This document shows positions 1 through 15,312 of a DNA stretch of 60,224 nt, piece after piece. The translations under genes and the position numbers were made by a program. The notes under the pieces are model-generated. The model searched no databases and had not been told where the DNA came from. It saw nothing but the letters and a program-made list of their open reading frames with translations. Source of the stretch: Hirudo medicinalis (Eukaryota > Annelida > Clitellata > Hirudinida > Hirudinidae); assembly GCA_011800805.1 (NCBI GenBank), contig MPNW01000254.1, forward strand, positions 104,461 to 164,684, read 5' to 3'. Numbering within the stretch: position 1 is the stretch's first letter; each line of letters starts with the position of its first letter.

Positions 1-147
1 TTACTTTTTACTTTTTACTCTCACTCAATGATTGAACTTAATTGCTGGCGATGTTTGTCATAGTGCCTGCACATCCCATTGGGATAACTTGTGCACTCTA
101 AATATGGGCTAAATAAATGTAAATGTTATTAACAGACTGATATTAAC
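1..147. other. Intron end of the MAP7-like gene
   Basis: This stretch lies downstream of the donor of the 252-148 exon on the minus strand, so it is intronic. It holds no coding exon I can support. The segment around 65-120, with an A-rich ending containing AAATAAATG, resembles a retroelement tail, but there is no second copy in the window to confirm that. Confidence 0.35.
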
Positions 148-3100
148 CTTTCGTGTTCAATTCTTTTCGCTTCTTCGAGCAACCTGAGTTCCTCTTCTTC
201 CTGTCTTTTGGCTTCTTCTTCTTCCCTCTTTTGCCTTTCTTCTTCTTCAATCCTTGAGAGTCAATATGGTTAAATAACAATCCAAGAAATACGTCACATA
301 CGATTCAGCCCAGCATCGAGAATACATTCAGACAACAAAATGTTAAGAGACAATAAATAAGCAGTTAATTCATGAACCCACCTCAACTTTTCCAGCCTGA
401 TTCTCTCCTCCTCAGCTTTTTGCTCGGCCCTCTCCCTTGCCAGTCGACGATTTTCTGCCAGCTTCCTCTGATGCTCTTCCACTTGACTGAGTTTCTTGGC
501 AATGCCAATAGCAACCTCAGAAGTAGGTGTTGAGGTTGCATTATTACTGGGAATATCCTTATTGGTTTCATTATCTTCTCCTTTATTGGATGTAATGTGG
601 TCAGAAGTTGCATTTTGTTGAATTTCATTGACAGGAGAACCTCCATTTTCTCCAATTTTTTCAGGCAATGTTGTGGGTTTTTGAGGTCCAACTGTAGACT
701 TTCTCGGTATGGCCTTCACTGCGTGTTGCTGGATTAGAAAAATAAAACATAAAACATAATTTTATTTGTTTTTGTGAACCTGTGAAACCACTCTTAACAG
801 TGATGAGTTGAAAAATATTGACATACAAATTTAATCTTAATTAGGACATCGTTCACCTTCGGTTTTTCCTGCTTCTCCTTTTCCTTCTGAACAGCAGGTG
901 CCCATGATGATTTCATCTTTTTCAAGTTCTTTGACTGCAAGCTGGAGCTGTTTTCCATGGACTTGACCATCAATCCACCTCTATTTGAGATAGCTTGTTT
1001 GATGCACTCCTCATTAGTCTTTTTCAATTCTTCGCCATTCCTTATGACCACGGGTGTTTTGGATCTTCTGGATCTCAATCTATCAAATGCTTCTTGTTGC
1101 TGATTAGTTGAAACCGGGGCAGGGGTAACACTATGTCTGACTCTGTGACCACAATGAACAAGCAATATTCAAGAATGCATGATTAATAGGCATTTGTCAT
1201 GTAATTGCTTGCTTTTGCTCACCTTGCTGGAGTTTTCTCTCTGGGTTTGGTAGTAGATTTTGCTGTTACAACAAATCCTTTATCTCTGGATGGACCCAGT
1301 GGTCCTGATGACTTCAAATTAGTGGCTCCATTGGTGGCATCCATTTTGCTCCTCTGAATGTTTCCCATGCTTCGAGCTCGGTTTTTAGATGGAGAAGTAG
1401 ATCCTTCAATAAATAAAAAGCTTCATAATTAAGCAAATGATTAAGAGTGATATTAATATGTGAAATGAATGTGAAAAGATATCTATCAACTAATTAACAA
1501 ACTAGTTGTTCACTTGAAGCCAAATTGGAGAGCCAATAAAGACTTGTCAAGAATGTGTAACAGGTTGAATAATATGAATATGAAAATATCAAGAAGCTAA
1601 AACTAAAAAAAGAAGTAAGGATGAGTTGCCCTTCTCACAGATGCCTTTGCTAATGTCAACTGAAAAGCTAAAAGCATTAAAATAAGCTAAACTTCTAGAT
1701 TCAATAATGCTGAAATTGTTCACACAATGTGCAACATGTACAACAAAGATTATTGCAAAAGCCAATAACCAAGAGAATGCAAAAAATAAAGAGCGGAGAA
1801 CGCTCGACCAATTCGTGGTTGCTTCGAACTTATCGGTTGAAAAGATAAGTTTTGACTAATTATAAATTTCTTGTTTAGAAGTAAATCAAGGGGTTATTTA
1901 TGCTAAGTTCCATGTGCGACCCTTACGAACCTTTACAAATTGTATTTTCAAAATGCTCATCAGTAATATATTAGTGCATTCAGATCAGAATAGTTTAACA
2001 ATTAGGAAATTGATGTTTTTTCTCGACCAATTATTTCTTTAATAATAAATGAACTTCCAATTTAGAAAGAAGCAATTATTCAAGAACCTAAATATTTCTT
2101 GAAACAATATGCCCCCTATAAAGAATATAAGATTTGTATGTTAGTTCGAGTTTAAATCCCCTAAAAGCAACTGGTAATTGACAACTGAACCAAGATGCTC
2201 AAAAACCAATTGGACTATTGGATTACAGGTGTAAAGTCATTTTGTAAAGCATTGTTGCCATCATTTAAACATCTCCAACAGCAGCCTTTTCCAAATTGAT
2301 TAAATAAGTTAATTTAAAAAAATCTTAATTAGACATGTTACCTAAGAAGACATTTTACCCAAATATCACCAAGTTACTATTCACCATCTCACATCTCAAA
2401 AGAATTTCTAACATAACTGTAACACTGAAAATTTCTAATAAAAACTTCCAGACTAAAAGTAACACCAAGTGAAAAAACAAGGTGATTTGATAAATAAATA
2501 CATAAAAATTACACTCCTAAAAGTTGTTTTTGTTAAATCTATAAAAGAAAACGAGGAAAATAGCTGGTAATATCGTTTGGAAAGCATCTTAATGACAATA
2601 ATATTTGATGTTATAATCAATATTTTGATGTAAGAACTTGAACAAATATTGAGAATCTGCCTATGCTGATTGCCTTCTGTGCCCCCAATAAAATGTGGAA
2701 GCATCACAGATTCAGCAAATCTGCTATTGCATTATGAAATTCATGAAGCCCAAATTTGCATTCAAAGCAACAAATCATTTTCTTTCTACTTGGTTCTTCC
2801 CATTGATTTTGATTTCCTACTATAAAATACAACCTTCATAAAGCCATATAATGTACAATGAATGTATGATGGAATAGAAATTAACATTAACCATTACAGT
2901 GGTCAACAGAACAATCCAAATTTTCAAAAGATAATGTGACTTAAATAATGCAAACATTCAACTAAAGACTGCAAAATCAGGTGTGGAATATGCAGATTTT
3001 AAAAAAGCAAAAATTCCTCAAGTTGTAACCAAGACCTTTCTTAGTTGCTAGAAAGTGAACAATGAATGAATAGTTAAGAAGATATGCATTGATTCTATTT

Positions 3101-6100
3101 ACCTGCTCTTACAGCTTCAAACATACTTTACCAGCACAAGTAAAAATCTCCAGTTCTACAAAACTCACTAAATCTTGGACAAATGCAAGAATTCCACTCC
3201 CCATTACTGGTTCCAGCATCTGCACCCTGTCCTGCTCTAATCCGGAAAGATACGGTGGCACTGCAGTAATTAGGAGCAAGACTGCGAGGTCTTTCATAAT
3301 GATCGTTGGACAACGGAGCAGAGCGTCGAGCGGTCTCTCGAGATTTGTGCATTCTGCCTCTTGATGCCTTGTTTGAGTTGTCAGTATTTCCTTCATCAGC
3401 TGCAACAGAGGCTGCTGTTGTTGGGGATTGGCGAGATAGAGAGGAAGGAGAGAGCAGCGAACGAACGTGGGTGCGAGCAGTGCCGCTAGACAAGGTTCCA
3501 TCCGAATGACCACAGCTCTTCGACAATCCAAGAGCTGCATGTTAGTTTGTGGGTATTGCAGGATAAAAAGGAAGTAATCTCAAGTGTGATGGTATTGGGA
3601 GTGTAAACGAACTCAAAACAACAAAAGCATAAGAAGCAAAACTAAAAATTTATAATATGCAAAACAAAAACTTGGCCATGCAAGACAATCACATGCTGCA
3701 GGAATATGAACTTTATCAACTGAGCTTCAAGAACAGTTTACAAAGAATGGATCAGGGGGTGCACATTCTCTGGAAAATGGAAAAACCAGCACCATTATCA
3801 ATTGCCTGAATGATCAAGCAGGAACAAAACATGCAATGTAAAGATAAAACATGCATCAACAAAATCCCTCACTTCTTGTTAGTTTGTTTTTGATCTTACT
3901 TATCAATTACAGTCGAATTAAAGAAATCATTATCCCTAGCATAAATTTTTTTTATAAAACTACATTAATCTACATTATCTGTCACTTAAGAAAACTGTGA
4001 TGGCAACAATGAAATGAACAATCATGAATATCTTAGAATGTCCAGAGGTATTTCTATCTTTGAACAATACCATTGAATCACATTGCATTGATACTAAGGC
4101 TTCCCTTGCCCAACAGGTCATACTTTTGGATCAACAAAGTCTTCATTTTTATGTAACAAGACTTCAACAAATCAATAACATCCAAACTCATTGCTTTTCC
4201 ATTAAATTGATATGGAAAAACATTGGAGAACAATTAGGTACTCATATTCAGAGTGCTCTGTCCAAGAGAGGCTCGTAAATCTATAGATTAAGTCAAAAAC
4301 TTCAGCGATGCAATCAGGGAAACTTAAGAAGATACAAATATTAGAGATCTCCTTGTATTCTCCTGATCAAATAAATGTGAATCATAGCTTTTTATCATTT
4401 TATAAGAAACTTTTTAGAAACATATATGAGACAGAATGATCCTGCATGTATTAAAAAGTAAATGCTTATCAAAGGAATCCTTCAATGAATGGAGAATGTA
4501 AGGGCTTTTAATTTGATAAAATTCAGAGTTATAGTAAGTGTGTATTTGATGATGAATATAAATTTAAGTTATTAATTAATATCATTATTTTAAGTTATTA
4601 ATTATTAAGCCAATAATATTATTGATAATTATGAGAAATTATGTATCAACAAAACAAATATCAATTCATTCTCAAAGCCACTCACTCAGGAGGAAAATAG
4701 GTGTCGATCCTTTTTCAATTCCAAGTGCAGACTTGGAAGAAACGACACCTGGTCTTGCATTTTTATCAAGGCCAGAGCCAAGACTCCTTGACTTCCCATT
4801 GAAGTCATTTTTAGCAACAGATCTTTGCATGGAGCTGCCTCTATTTAATTGGTTCAATGAAGCAAACATGATGGTCTGCTTTCTTTGGTAAGTTGGCTGG
4901 AGGGAAGTATCCCTGGACTGCACTCTGGCAATTTGGACGACATTAGATATCGCAACGGACTTGCGACCCTTATTGTCGGTTTTTAACGTCCTCAAGAACT
5001 TAGTACTTCCGATAGGGCTTCCGTCATCCAAGCCAGGCCAGGCCGTTATAGTCTCGGATCTTGCCAATTTTGGAACCCCGTATAAGGTCTTTTTGCATTC
5101 AAATTGGGTGTGCTGCTTCTGCTCAATGGAAGGATTATTGAAGACTGATGTACCCTGAAGGCCATTAGATTGTTGTGAGGTTCCCAAAATGTGAAATAGA
5201 TTTGCTGCACAAGATGAGTCAGTGTTATAAGAACAATTGATAAAATGTTTAACGTTGGTGATATTGCATCTGCAAGCTATTCTAGGTTTTGGCTTGGTAT
5301 TTCTGTTAACTAACACTATGCAAGCTCATGAAGAAATCTAGCAAATAGTTCCTACAATTAAGTACCTGACTACAATATAATCTATATTGAAAATGTGCAT
5401 ATTGATTACTTAAAATGAAAGCTTATCATGTTTTATAAGTGTGTTTCATTGACAGATCCATCCCATCATAAAATAAGGTGCCACCAGGTGATTTTTATCT
5501 TATTTCCACTTATTAAATAATGACTGGCCTATTGTATCAACCAAAAAGTCAAATCGGTTTCTACCTAAACCATCTCAAGATCAAGTTGCAATGGTGATAA
5601 GAATAATTTCCCACCAATTTTATATCAATATTTACATGGAACAAAATCTAAGCAACCTTATGGTTATTCTAAAATCAAGCACTCTCTTAAGCCTTTTCAC
5701 ATCTAAATAACTAAACAATTATTTACAACTAATGCAACTTAATAGACAAATTTAGTTCAAAAATCATTCTATTGTGAGTCAAAATTCAAGCTAGGACTGT
5801 TCATGATAATCACAAATGAATCATTTAGCAGACATTCCCATGCATGCTGTCTGAATATTTTTAGCTCGAAGGCGTACCTAGTAATCAGAGTTGTCCATGC
5901 AACAAAAGCAATTTTAAATAATCGACTAATCTGAATTCATGCACAGAATCAAAGCATTAATAAAATAATGGATTAACACTTGAAAATCTAAAAAGCAATA
6001 AGAACTGAAAAAAAGCTTTGAAATGTAACAAATATATTGGCAGAACTGAGGGCACTTTTAAGCAAATACTTAACTATGCTAACTGAACTAATGAAGTTTA

Positions 6101-7512
6101 ATAGAAATAGTATAATTTTTAGTCATCAGTTAATATTTGCTCAACATTATTCTTATAATGTTATGTGCCAACTAAAAATCATTCACATGATCAAATCATG
6201 GCATCTGATTGATGCAAAGCATTAAGACTAATAATGTAATAAAAAAGTAACTTACCTGATTTGTACGGTTTCTTAAAATCAATCCTAGCCTCTCTCTCCG
6301 CAGTTCTTTTGATAATGGCCTGCCTTCTCTCCTGTCACAAGAAAATTTGTCGAGCTACAAGTTCACATAAAGCCTACCTCATTTCACCCAACCATTAATA
6401 ATGCATAAATACATAGATTCCAATGACAAGAAATAAATGAACGACTAAAAGTGGCTAACAAATTCTTCATCCCAGAGTCTCCTCCTCCTCTCCTCAACAA
6501 GTGCTCGATGTTCTTCTTCCCTCCTTCTCTGTTCTTCCATCCTCTTCTTTCGTTCGTCTTCCTGTCGTTTCCTCACCTCTTCGGCTCGAGCTATCGATTC
6601 CTTCAGCTCTTCTTCCTTCTTTCTCTGCTCTTCCATCTTCCTCTCTCGGAGAACTCGAATCTTCTCATCTCTTTCACGACCCTTGGCAGGACCTGGTGGT
6701 TCAAGAATTGAAAGAGCTATAAAGAAAATAAATAAAGCTAAAAAGCTAGAAAGAGCTTTACACTAAGAGAATTGAAAATTTTCATTTCAACAAGTTTATA
6801 CCCGAATGCATCTTTATTAATGCTGAAGCCAGTAAAGTGAGCTCTCACAATTTATAAAAATTCGATATTTAAGTAAAATATGAGAATTTAAAAAAAACAT
6901 TTGTTTAGAATACATCTTAAAAAGTCATCTACCTGCCACAATTATATAAATAAAAGATCTGATCTTTCAAGTAAAAAGTTTAATGTACTGTCTCAAATTA
7001 ATGACTTCATAGCAGCAATGCTTAGCATTAATAAATGTCCAAATGCATATAGTAATGTTTCAAAAAATTTATATCAATAAAAAAGATCTTGGAACCAATG
7101 ACAAATGGATGAAACTCACTGTCCTCTTTAGTCATAATAGAACCCAAAACCACAGGAGAGGTAGCCAACACATAAGAAGTAGATTTCTTGACTGGCGATG
7201 AATCACACGATGTGACCGAAGCCACTGTGCTGAGTTTGCCCCTAGACCTGGTTGAGGTGACCTTTCTGACCTGTTCATCCAGAATGGCATCCCTGAGGGA
7301 TGTGTTAGCATTAACAGGGCCATTGGTATTTGCATTGCAGTTGCTGTATGATATCTCAGTGACATCTTGGATCTCCTCTTCAGCAGTTAAATTATCTCTA
7401 GTTTCAGCATCATCCACTTCATCTTCATTGCAAGTAATTGATTCGTCTCCAATGAGGTCACTTTTGCCATTGGGAAGCTCTTTCATCACAGCATTCGAAA
7501 TTTCTTTGGCCA
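148..7512 (-). CDS. MAP7: MAP7/ensconsin-family microtubule-associated protein (3' partial)
   Basis: MAP7 proteins bind microtubules and recruit kinesin-1. Exons read downward: 7512-7120, 6692-6460, 6331-6256, 5204-4686, 3534-3169, 1403-1223, 1142-857, 728-382, 252-148. All eight junctions keep the reading frame, giving about 835 residues so far. The second exon encodes a dense Glu/Arg/Lys coiled coil ending RRRRLWDEEF, followed by ERRQAIIKRTAEREARI, typical of the N-terminal microtubule-binding region. A long Ser/Thr/Pro-rich linker follows. The last two exons give another charged coiled coil (LARERAEQKAEEERIRLEKL, then an EEEER/EEEEAKRQEEEEL stretch) like the C-terminal MAP7 domain that binds kinesin. 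The 7512 exon opens with TG after an AG, so the start codon may be split across an upstream junction; I could not place exon 1. The C-terminus lies beyond base 1. Family assignment rests on layout and composition rather than a unique motif. Confidence 0.78.
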
Positions 7513-10080
7513 CTGAGATTCAAAAAGACTGCTTCATTATACAAGGATAATAAATTAAGTTGATTAAGCACTGCATTCCATATTAGATATAATAAGCCAA
7601 GTTCAATTCTTCATTGTGGCATGAGGCAAAGTTCTAGGAATTTGCGGAAAGGAGTATGTTGCATGTGAATTTCTTTACACTAAAAATCTGATGTACTTGA
7701 TCTGTTGAAGTAATAATTATATGATATATTTGACGCAAGCTTTTCATATCAAAATTGACAAATGGTTTGTAAAGAATTCAGGTGGTCTAGCTTGTTGCAG
7801 TAATGAAAGAAAAGATAGTTTATAAAGATTTATTCATATGAACTAAAATAGAAATTGATTAAAATACATGGACAGCAGAAATTGACAACTTCTACTCACA
7901 ACATGTTGGAACTTTTTAGAAATAAAAAATACCAATATCTATTTTATGCCAACAAAACTAAGCGAGCCCAATTATAATTATTGCCAATCACAACCGCTTT
8001 GCTTGTTCTCCATAGTGTGAAAAGATCAAATCAGAAGTCATGCAAGCTCATTTTCTAAGTCACATGATCACTTAGTAATTATGATGTAAAGCATACATAA
8101 AGCATTTTGCAAGGTCACAATGATCCTGGAAGTTTATTGTCTTCTCCATGAAATAAGATAACATAGCATATTCCTGGCACTTGCATATCGGATGTTTCAG
8201 AACAAAATTTATTAAAAATTAGTTTTAAGATTGTCCTCATAAGTCCAATGCTGAATTATTAATAACTGGTTTGTCATTGCAAATTGTTCACTTAATTGAC
8301 ATTAAGGCATTCAGCATTACTCTACAAATTTAGATACTGGATTACTGTTATGACCTTTGTTTTGTCATCTTTGAAAATATAACCATGTATGTGACATAAG
8401 CTAATGAAACATTATAACTCATACTATGTTTTGAAAAACTTTGGTTTCCTAAGTAAAGAAAACTTTTTTTTAGAAAAATCAACAGACTAAATGATTTCAA
8501 TAAAATTTTAAATGTTGAAAGCGTTAAAAAGTTGTAAACTCTTAAAATATAGCCTTAGTATTACAATAATAACATATTTCCTTAAATAAAATGCATGTAA
8601 TAATCGTTTATCTCATCTCATTCTCAAAATTGTCCATAACTAGGCGTTAGATCGAAGATTCAAAGTAGGTCTACACTCGTGCGTCTAAAACATTTTTCTG
8701 TGCGGTACTAGCGATCAACTATCTAAGATCAAAAATTCGTGTTTGTAAAGTTAATCAATGGTAAGGATTTATCGATCACTAACATTCCCTTCAATACTAA
8801 CTTTTCAATGTAAAGGATCAAGTCACAATTTCAACAGAAGATGTTTACTTCGCATTTAGATACTCATCCTGTTTATATATGATGTTTTAAACAATCGGCT
8901 AAATTTTAAATTACCTAAAAACCGAACCCTCGGAGCGTGAGATACAAAACTCCTATATTACGTTTGATATTGGCCGTAGTATTAGCGACAGTTAATAAGG
9001 CGCATAATATGTGTCTGATTAAATTTTTTTTGTATGTCAAGGTTTGTACATTAATGTTATAAATAATTATAAAAAATGCGATTGTGATCAAGTTTTTTAA
9101 ATATCAATTTATCATTTATGCATGTAAAAGTTTAATGATTTTTCAATTGTAATGAATTATTAAAAAGTTGATATGTTATTCCTACTTTTTATATTTAATT
9201 TAATGAGAACAATTTAAAACTGATGTATATTAAGACTTTAACCAAATTATTTTAACTGCTAATACTATAAATTTGAAAGAATTCTATTGAAACACTAAAT
9301 TATTTAATTTTTAAAAACTTTACTTAGGCTCATTAATTCATATTTAGATTTAGGTTTATGCATGCGTTTTTAGGTCTCAAGTTTTCTAACATAATTCGCT
9401 AACCACTTAAACTATTGCCGGGCAGTAAGTATTCTGCTTTAAATCTAGTTCCAATGATTTTTTTAACGTTCATTTTGTGAATTGTCACTCTGCTGAAGAA
9501 AGGTTATTAAAGAAGTGCGGAGTGCAAATATTTTGAGTTTTCAACTCGAGTTGTTCTCACATAAATGTGGTCAAAATTATTTGTAGTGCCTTCATCTTAT
9601 GTTGTTTCCAGTGCAGCTCGTACTTTTTTTTAAACCTTAAGAGCTGTTATATAATATGTTATATAATAATAACATGCAAATGTAGCCTTTATTCCTCCGG
9701 TTTGCCATTATTATATAGGTTACTTAAGGTGCTAAAACACTGACTGAAGTTACTGCAAATGTTTTGCTTTTCAGATACATTCCAGGCAGATATTTTCTGT
9801 CTAATGATAATTACAACTGCTGTCTAAATTTTACTTGAGGTATGGATCTTTGCATAATCATTTTATAAGCAATAAGCATTTTCTTTATTCTAATATTAGA
9901 ATTACGACCTTCATACTATGTCATAGAAGCTATTGAATCAAATTATCAAAGTGATAATAAGACAATACTAATTTTACGAAATAAACTTCACTGCCAGCTC
10001 AACTTGCTTCGCCTGCTTGTGATATAAATGTTTAATATATAAATTCAGAATACTCCAGTCTGGCAAACTCACAGTGAGAT
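7513..10080. other. Divergent 5' region between MAP7-like and MIOS genes
   Basis: There are no convincing coding exons. The region must hold the promoters and 5' untranslated exons of the two divergent genes. On the minus strand, donor-like sites occur near 8914 (AG followed by GTAATT) and near 8850. On the plus strand, a CACAG acceptor-like site at about 10069-10073 lies just upstream of the MIOS start codon, suggesting a non-coding first exon further upstream. None of these is proven by phase. Confidence 0.4.
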
Positions 10081-13000
10081 ATGGAAGTTTGCTGGTCACC
10101 AAATCATGAAGACAAGTTTTACTTGTTTGGAGCAAACCTCACTCTATATCGAATTTCAGAAATTTCATGTGAAACCCTGACAATGAAGGATGTTCATGAC
10201 AAGGGTAGATATTTATTCAATGAATGCTTTTGATACTTTGGTGATACAATCATTTATGTATATAAATTATTTATTTTTTGCCAACAGACAGTTTATTAAT
10301 TTATTTTTAACTTGTATTTAATCAAATGCTAATGCTTTGATTCTTTATGATCAGGAATGATCTATTAATTGTCGATATAATTGGCTAAAATGTGTTGTTT
10401 TGAATTGCAGTTATTCTGACCTCTGATAACACCAAGGCTAGTTTGATGTGCACCAAAACTGATCCTCAGTTTAAGGTCAGGTTTTCATTAATTCTTCTTT
10501 AAACTGAAGTTTTATTGAAGAAATCATCATTGATCGTTTGTCACGGTGGAGTTATTGAATTTCATGGTGCTTATATTTTGAAATATAAGGCAAATTATTT
10601 TGCAAAGCATGTCAGTGTAATTTTTTTGTCGACAAAATCAAGAAAGAGCTCATTCGTGGGAGTGTAACGGAAGAGATGCTTATTGATTACGTTATCTTAT
10701 GAACGTAACTTTCCTTCAGTGTGTGGCTTGGCGACCAGATTCTAATCCCGATCACCTGCTTGCCTTTGGTTTGAACTCTGGAAAAGTTGTGTTATCTAGG
10801 TGAGCATTGATGTAACCATTCATTTGATAGTAAAAGTATTGCTTCCATTAATTGGACATGTCTTTTCTTTTGTAATGTCATAATGATTGTAGCATTGGGG
10901 TTTAATAATGGTATTGCATTATGCATTAAACTTGTTATGCAACTTGTTTGATATTATAATTACTAAAAATATTTTATTTATTTTCAAAGCAGCATTAGTT
11001 TAGGAGTATGATGGTGGATACATTAGTGCCAATTTACCAGGTTGCTAATTGAATAAGTCACAATTACAATGATGTTAGTTTTAACATTTTCCATTTCATC
11101 AAAGCTTTGGAAAAGGCGGATCAATTGATGCCAACAACCTCATCGGCAAGGAATTTTGTGAGTGGTTGAAACCTTGTTTGTTTTGCTTTTAAAATTTATG
11201 ACATTTTAGGTTTTTATGGCAAGACTTTGTTGCATCACTGGAATGCAATTTTATTTTCATTTCTAATGCAATTGTGATTATGATTATGATTATTAGATGA
11301 ATTTTGCCTTTCTTCTGATTTTGAAAGAGCTGAGAACTTCTTTGCTTTACAACTGAACATTTTTTTTTATATTAAAAAATTGCTTAAATAAGCTATAGAA
11401 TGAAACATGGCTTCATTAATTTTTTACTAAAAATATTTTTGTGATATGATGTATTAAATACTCTGAAAACATTGGACTCTGTGCATAGCATTCATAAATG
11501 TTTAGAATGTAACTTAAAATAATTTACTTATGGGTTTTTGTTGCAGCTTTGAGACATCCTCGTGCTTGCCTGCAGTTGGATTGGAATCCTTATGAGACTC
11601 ACCTGGTCTGATTAATTACTTCAATTTAATCATTTATTACTCATAATTTTGGAACTTGTAGTTTCCAAATAAATGTGACATGTCTATTTATTGGGTAGAA
11701 TTAAATTTACATTACTGTTCAATGCAATTAGCTAGCAGAAGTGACAGAAAGGCACAAAAGCGATCCTTGTATCCTGTTGTGGGACATTCGTTTTTCTGGG
11801 CAGTCTACCAATCTGGGCACCACCATGCTCCCTGGAGATAGAAAACAATCGATTTTCCAGGGCTTGGCAGATTCACGACCAATCCTGGAGCTGGGTTGGC
11901 CTTCACATGTTTTCAGTGTGATTTGAACTTGATACATTAATTACTTTTATTAATAAATGAATAGAATTTCTGTTACAGTGTAATAATAGGTTTAGAAGTT
12001 TCAATTCATTCTTTTACAAAGCTGTTCATCACTCAAGGCCTTCTGTTGATGTATTTTTAATCCTTTTGTGTTTCCATTAGTTACTTGTTTTCCTTCAATG
12101 ACAAAGGTCAAGTACGCTTATAAATCATTTCTTAAAAGTCACTGCGGCTCACTGAGCAAGATGGAGGTGCATTGTAAAAAGCTCAAACCAACAAGTCATG
12201 ATTGTTATTGTTATTTGTGGCCCTGTCATCACCTAATTGTTTCATTTGGTTCTTTTAAGTTTTATTTATATTTTCCCAATCAAAATTCATCTGTCCAAAT
12301 AAATGGACCTCAAAGAAAAATTTGTACAGCCTCAAACATGGCTCAGGATCTCTGCGGGACTGTGAAAGTGAATTTAACTTAACTAATTAACTGAAACTGT
12401 GCATGCACAATTCGTCATAAATCAAAATCGAAAGTAACTCAACAAAAAAAATAGTTCTGTTAATTTCATTCAAATGCCCTTCTTCTGAAAGCAATGGCAT
12501 GGAAGGCCCCAGATTTTTGATTTTATTATTATTATTATTGTTACTTTTGTCAAGGATTTATTAAAATTTTAATTGCATCATTTACTTATTTGATTGTTCC
12601 TTACTCATCACAACAGGCACAAATGAATCCTGCTCCAGTTTGAGTTGGTTCACTTCAACCCTAAGAACTTTCATCTGCGGAATGAACGGGAAGTCGTTGA
12701 GAATCTATGATGTTCGAGGTCTGGTGCCATTTTTGTACAAATTTTCAATTACAAACTATCTTCAACTTCTCTTATAATAGCAGCCTAATATTTTTTTATG
12801 GAGTACATTCTATTTTTAGCAAATGTAAGCTTACAAGAGTATCAGCGATTCTTTAAAACAAACTGTTATGAAAATCTCGTGCATTACAATGGTCCGGGTT
12901 CTTAAGGGAATGTGATTGGCTAGATGGCCGAATAAATTATCTTTAAGCCTGCATTGTTGTCTGTTATGATCATTTATTGGCAGCTCCTACTGATTCTGTC

Positions 13001-15280
13001 AGATGTCAATCGTCAGTAGCAACGAAAGCCGTACATTCGCTGACGATAGACAAGATTTCTCAACACAGAGTTGCCTCCTTCGTTGAGGTCAGACAATAAC
13101 ATAAAGAGTTGGATGGCTAAACAACTTCTGTGAATAAATCAAATGGACCAATCATTTTAGATGATATTGATGATGATTAATTATAAATTATTTACTCATT
13201 TTATTGCAAATTGTTTTTAGAATCAGCTTTACATCTGGGATACAAGAAAATTCACAGAACCTATATCCTTTTTTTAGCAATTTTTTTCATAATCAACTGC
13301 TCACAAATATGTGATAATGATGATATCGGTTTATTTTTGAGAGTTCTATGCATTTTCTGCAACCTTCCTAATTCCCATCTCCCTGGGTTTCATTGTTTCA
13401 AGGTGTCAATAATTTTTTATTCTTGAAGAATAGCCACACCAGGAACACATATCTTCCTTGACAGATGCAAACATTACTGTTATTCAAGACAAACTCAACT
13501 ATTCCAGAATAGTTTGGTGCCCAACAAGGTTGTTCTCTCCTGTAATTATGAATATATAAGTGCTTGTAATCAAAATAATCATTTTAATATCATTTTATGT
13601 TGCATTCATGGTTAATGTGGAACACTCTTTTTATCATTCAAATTCTTCAATTTCACATTAGTTATTATCTGTTAGATAGGTAGGTGGGATAAATATTAAC
13701 AATTTGTGTACATGAAATGCCATTGCAGCATTTACAAAGCTAGGTTTTCTTTTCAATCACTTTAAGTCTTAATTATTTATTATTATTATTATTTATTCAT
13801 TGTTAATTAATTGTAATTTATTTCCAACACATGAAAGTCATTAAAATGCCCTTCATTGCAGGAGTGGTTTGTTGGCCTGTTCACATCAGGAATCCTCCTT
13901 GTTGAAGCTGTTTGACTTTTACATGTCATCAAGTAAGTCATACGAATAATAATAGCAATAATATTAATAACAGTGGTTATTATTATTATTATTGTTATTA
14001 TTATTATTATTTTAAAATGTTTATTGACTCCTAAAACACACACTGAATATCTAACATCCGAAACCACACCATAATATTTAAGGTCCTCTGTCAGGGATCA
14101 CCCAAGGACTGTCACACAAATGAATTTTGTGAATACTATCAACTATAGTTGACAGTTAAATTAGTTCTCTGCGGAACTATGAAAATGAGTACAATCCAAT
14201 CAAATAACTGAAATTGTGCATGCACGATTCATCGTAAATCAAAATCAAAAGTAATTCATAGAACAAAAAAACTAGTTCTATCAATTCATTCAACTGCTCT
14301 TCTTCAGTAAGCAATGGCTTGGAAGGCCCCAGGTTGTCCTCTGATCCTTATGACCCACTTCTTGCTTCCTCCCTTCTGTTTGACTTCTTTTAATTTGTCT
14401 GCAAGCAATTTCTTGCAGTCCTCCCTGTCTTCCTTTGACAAATCAAGGCTTAGGATAACTTTGCTGAAGCTTTCACTATCTTTCAATCTGTCGCTGTTGT
14501 CCAGAACCATGTTCTTGGTCTCCAAGCTTTCAAATTTTATCAACAATGGCCTTGGTTTTGGAGATTCACCTTTTTCACCTTCTGAACATTTCCAGGATTC
14601 CTTTTTCTATTTTTCTGCCTGTTCCTTCTTTCAGGAGCTTTGCCACAACTTCTTTTTCTTTGGACTTTCCAACATCTTCTGTCCAATTGTAGACTATGAT
14701 GTTGTTCTGTCTTCTTTGTCATTGTTCATTTCTATTTTTGAGTTTGTGTCAGTCACTGATCCTTGGATTTTTTTTCAACATCAGCTATCAAGGTTTCAAC
14801 TTTATTTTCAAATAAACTGGACCATTGTTTGGTGACTTTTTTATTGAAACTTTATTCAACTCCTTGAAGTTCTGTTGGAGCTTTTCAATTTGTTTTCCTT
14901 TGTCTTTAATGGCATCGACCAACTTGTCAGTTGTCTTGATGATCATTTTCAGCTCCGCAACATCCTCAGTTATGACTTTTAACTGTTCCTTTGCGTTTTC
15001 GTTGGCAAATTTCTTCAGACAATCCTTGTTTACCCTCAAACAACTTTCACACAAATGAAAACCGAGAAGTTTGGCCGCACTCTTAGTTTCACAACTGGCC
15101 TCTTTCGCATTTCTCGGTCTTGGCATAATTTTTATTTTGAAAATTATGAGGAATGTTTCCTGAAGTATTATTATAAATATTCAGTCACTGAAATAAATTC
15201 TATCAGTCTTTTAACCGCAAAGTTTTAAGGAATTCGAGCAAGCACAACTTGTTCATACGAGCGATATTATACTACTACTC

Positions 15281-15312
<32 letters not shown>

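Noticed and set aside
3109..3540. Alternative open frame over the MAP7-like exon, reading a hydrophobic protein
   Set aside because: Only the Ser/Thr-rich frame joins in phase to both neighbouring exons.
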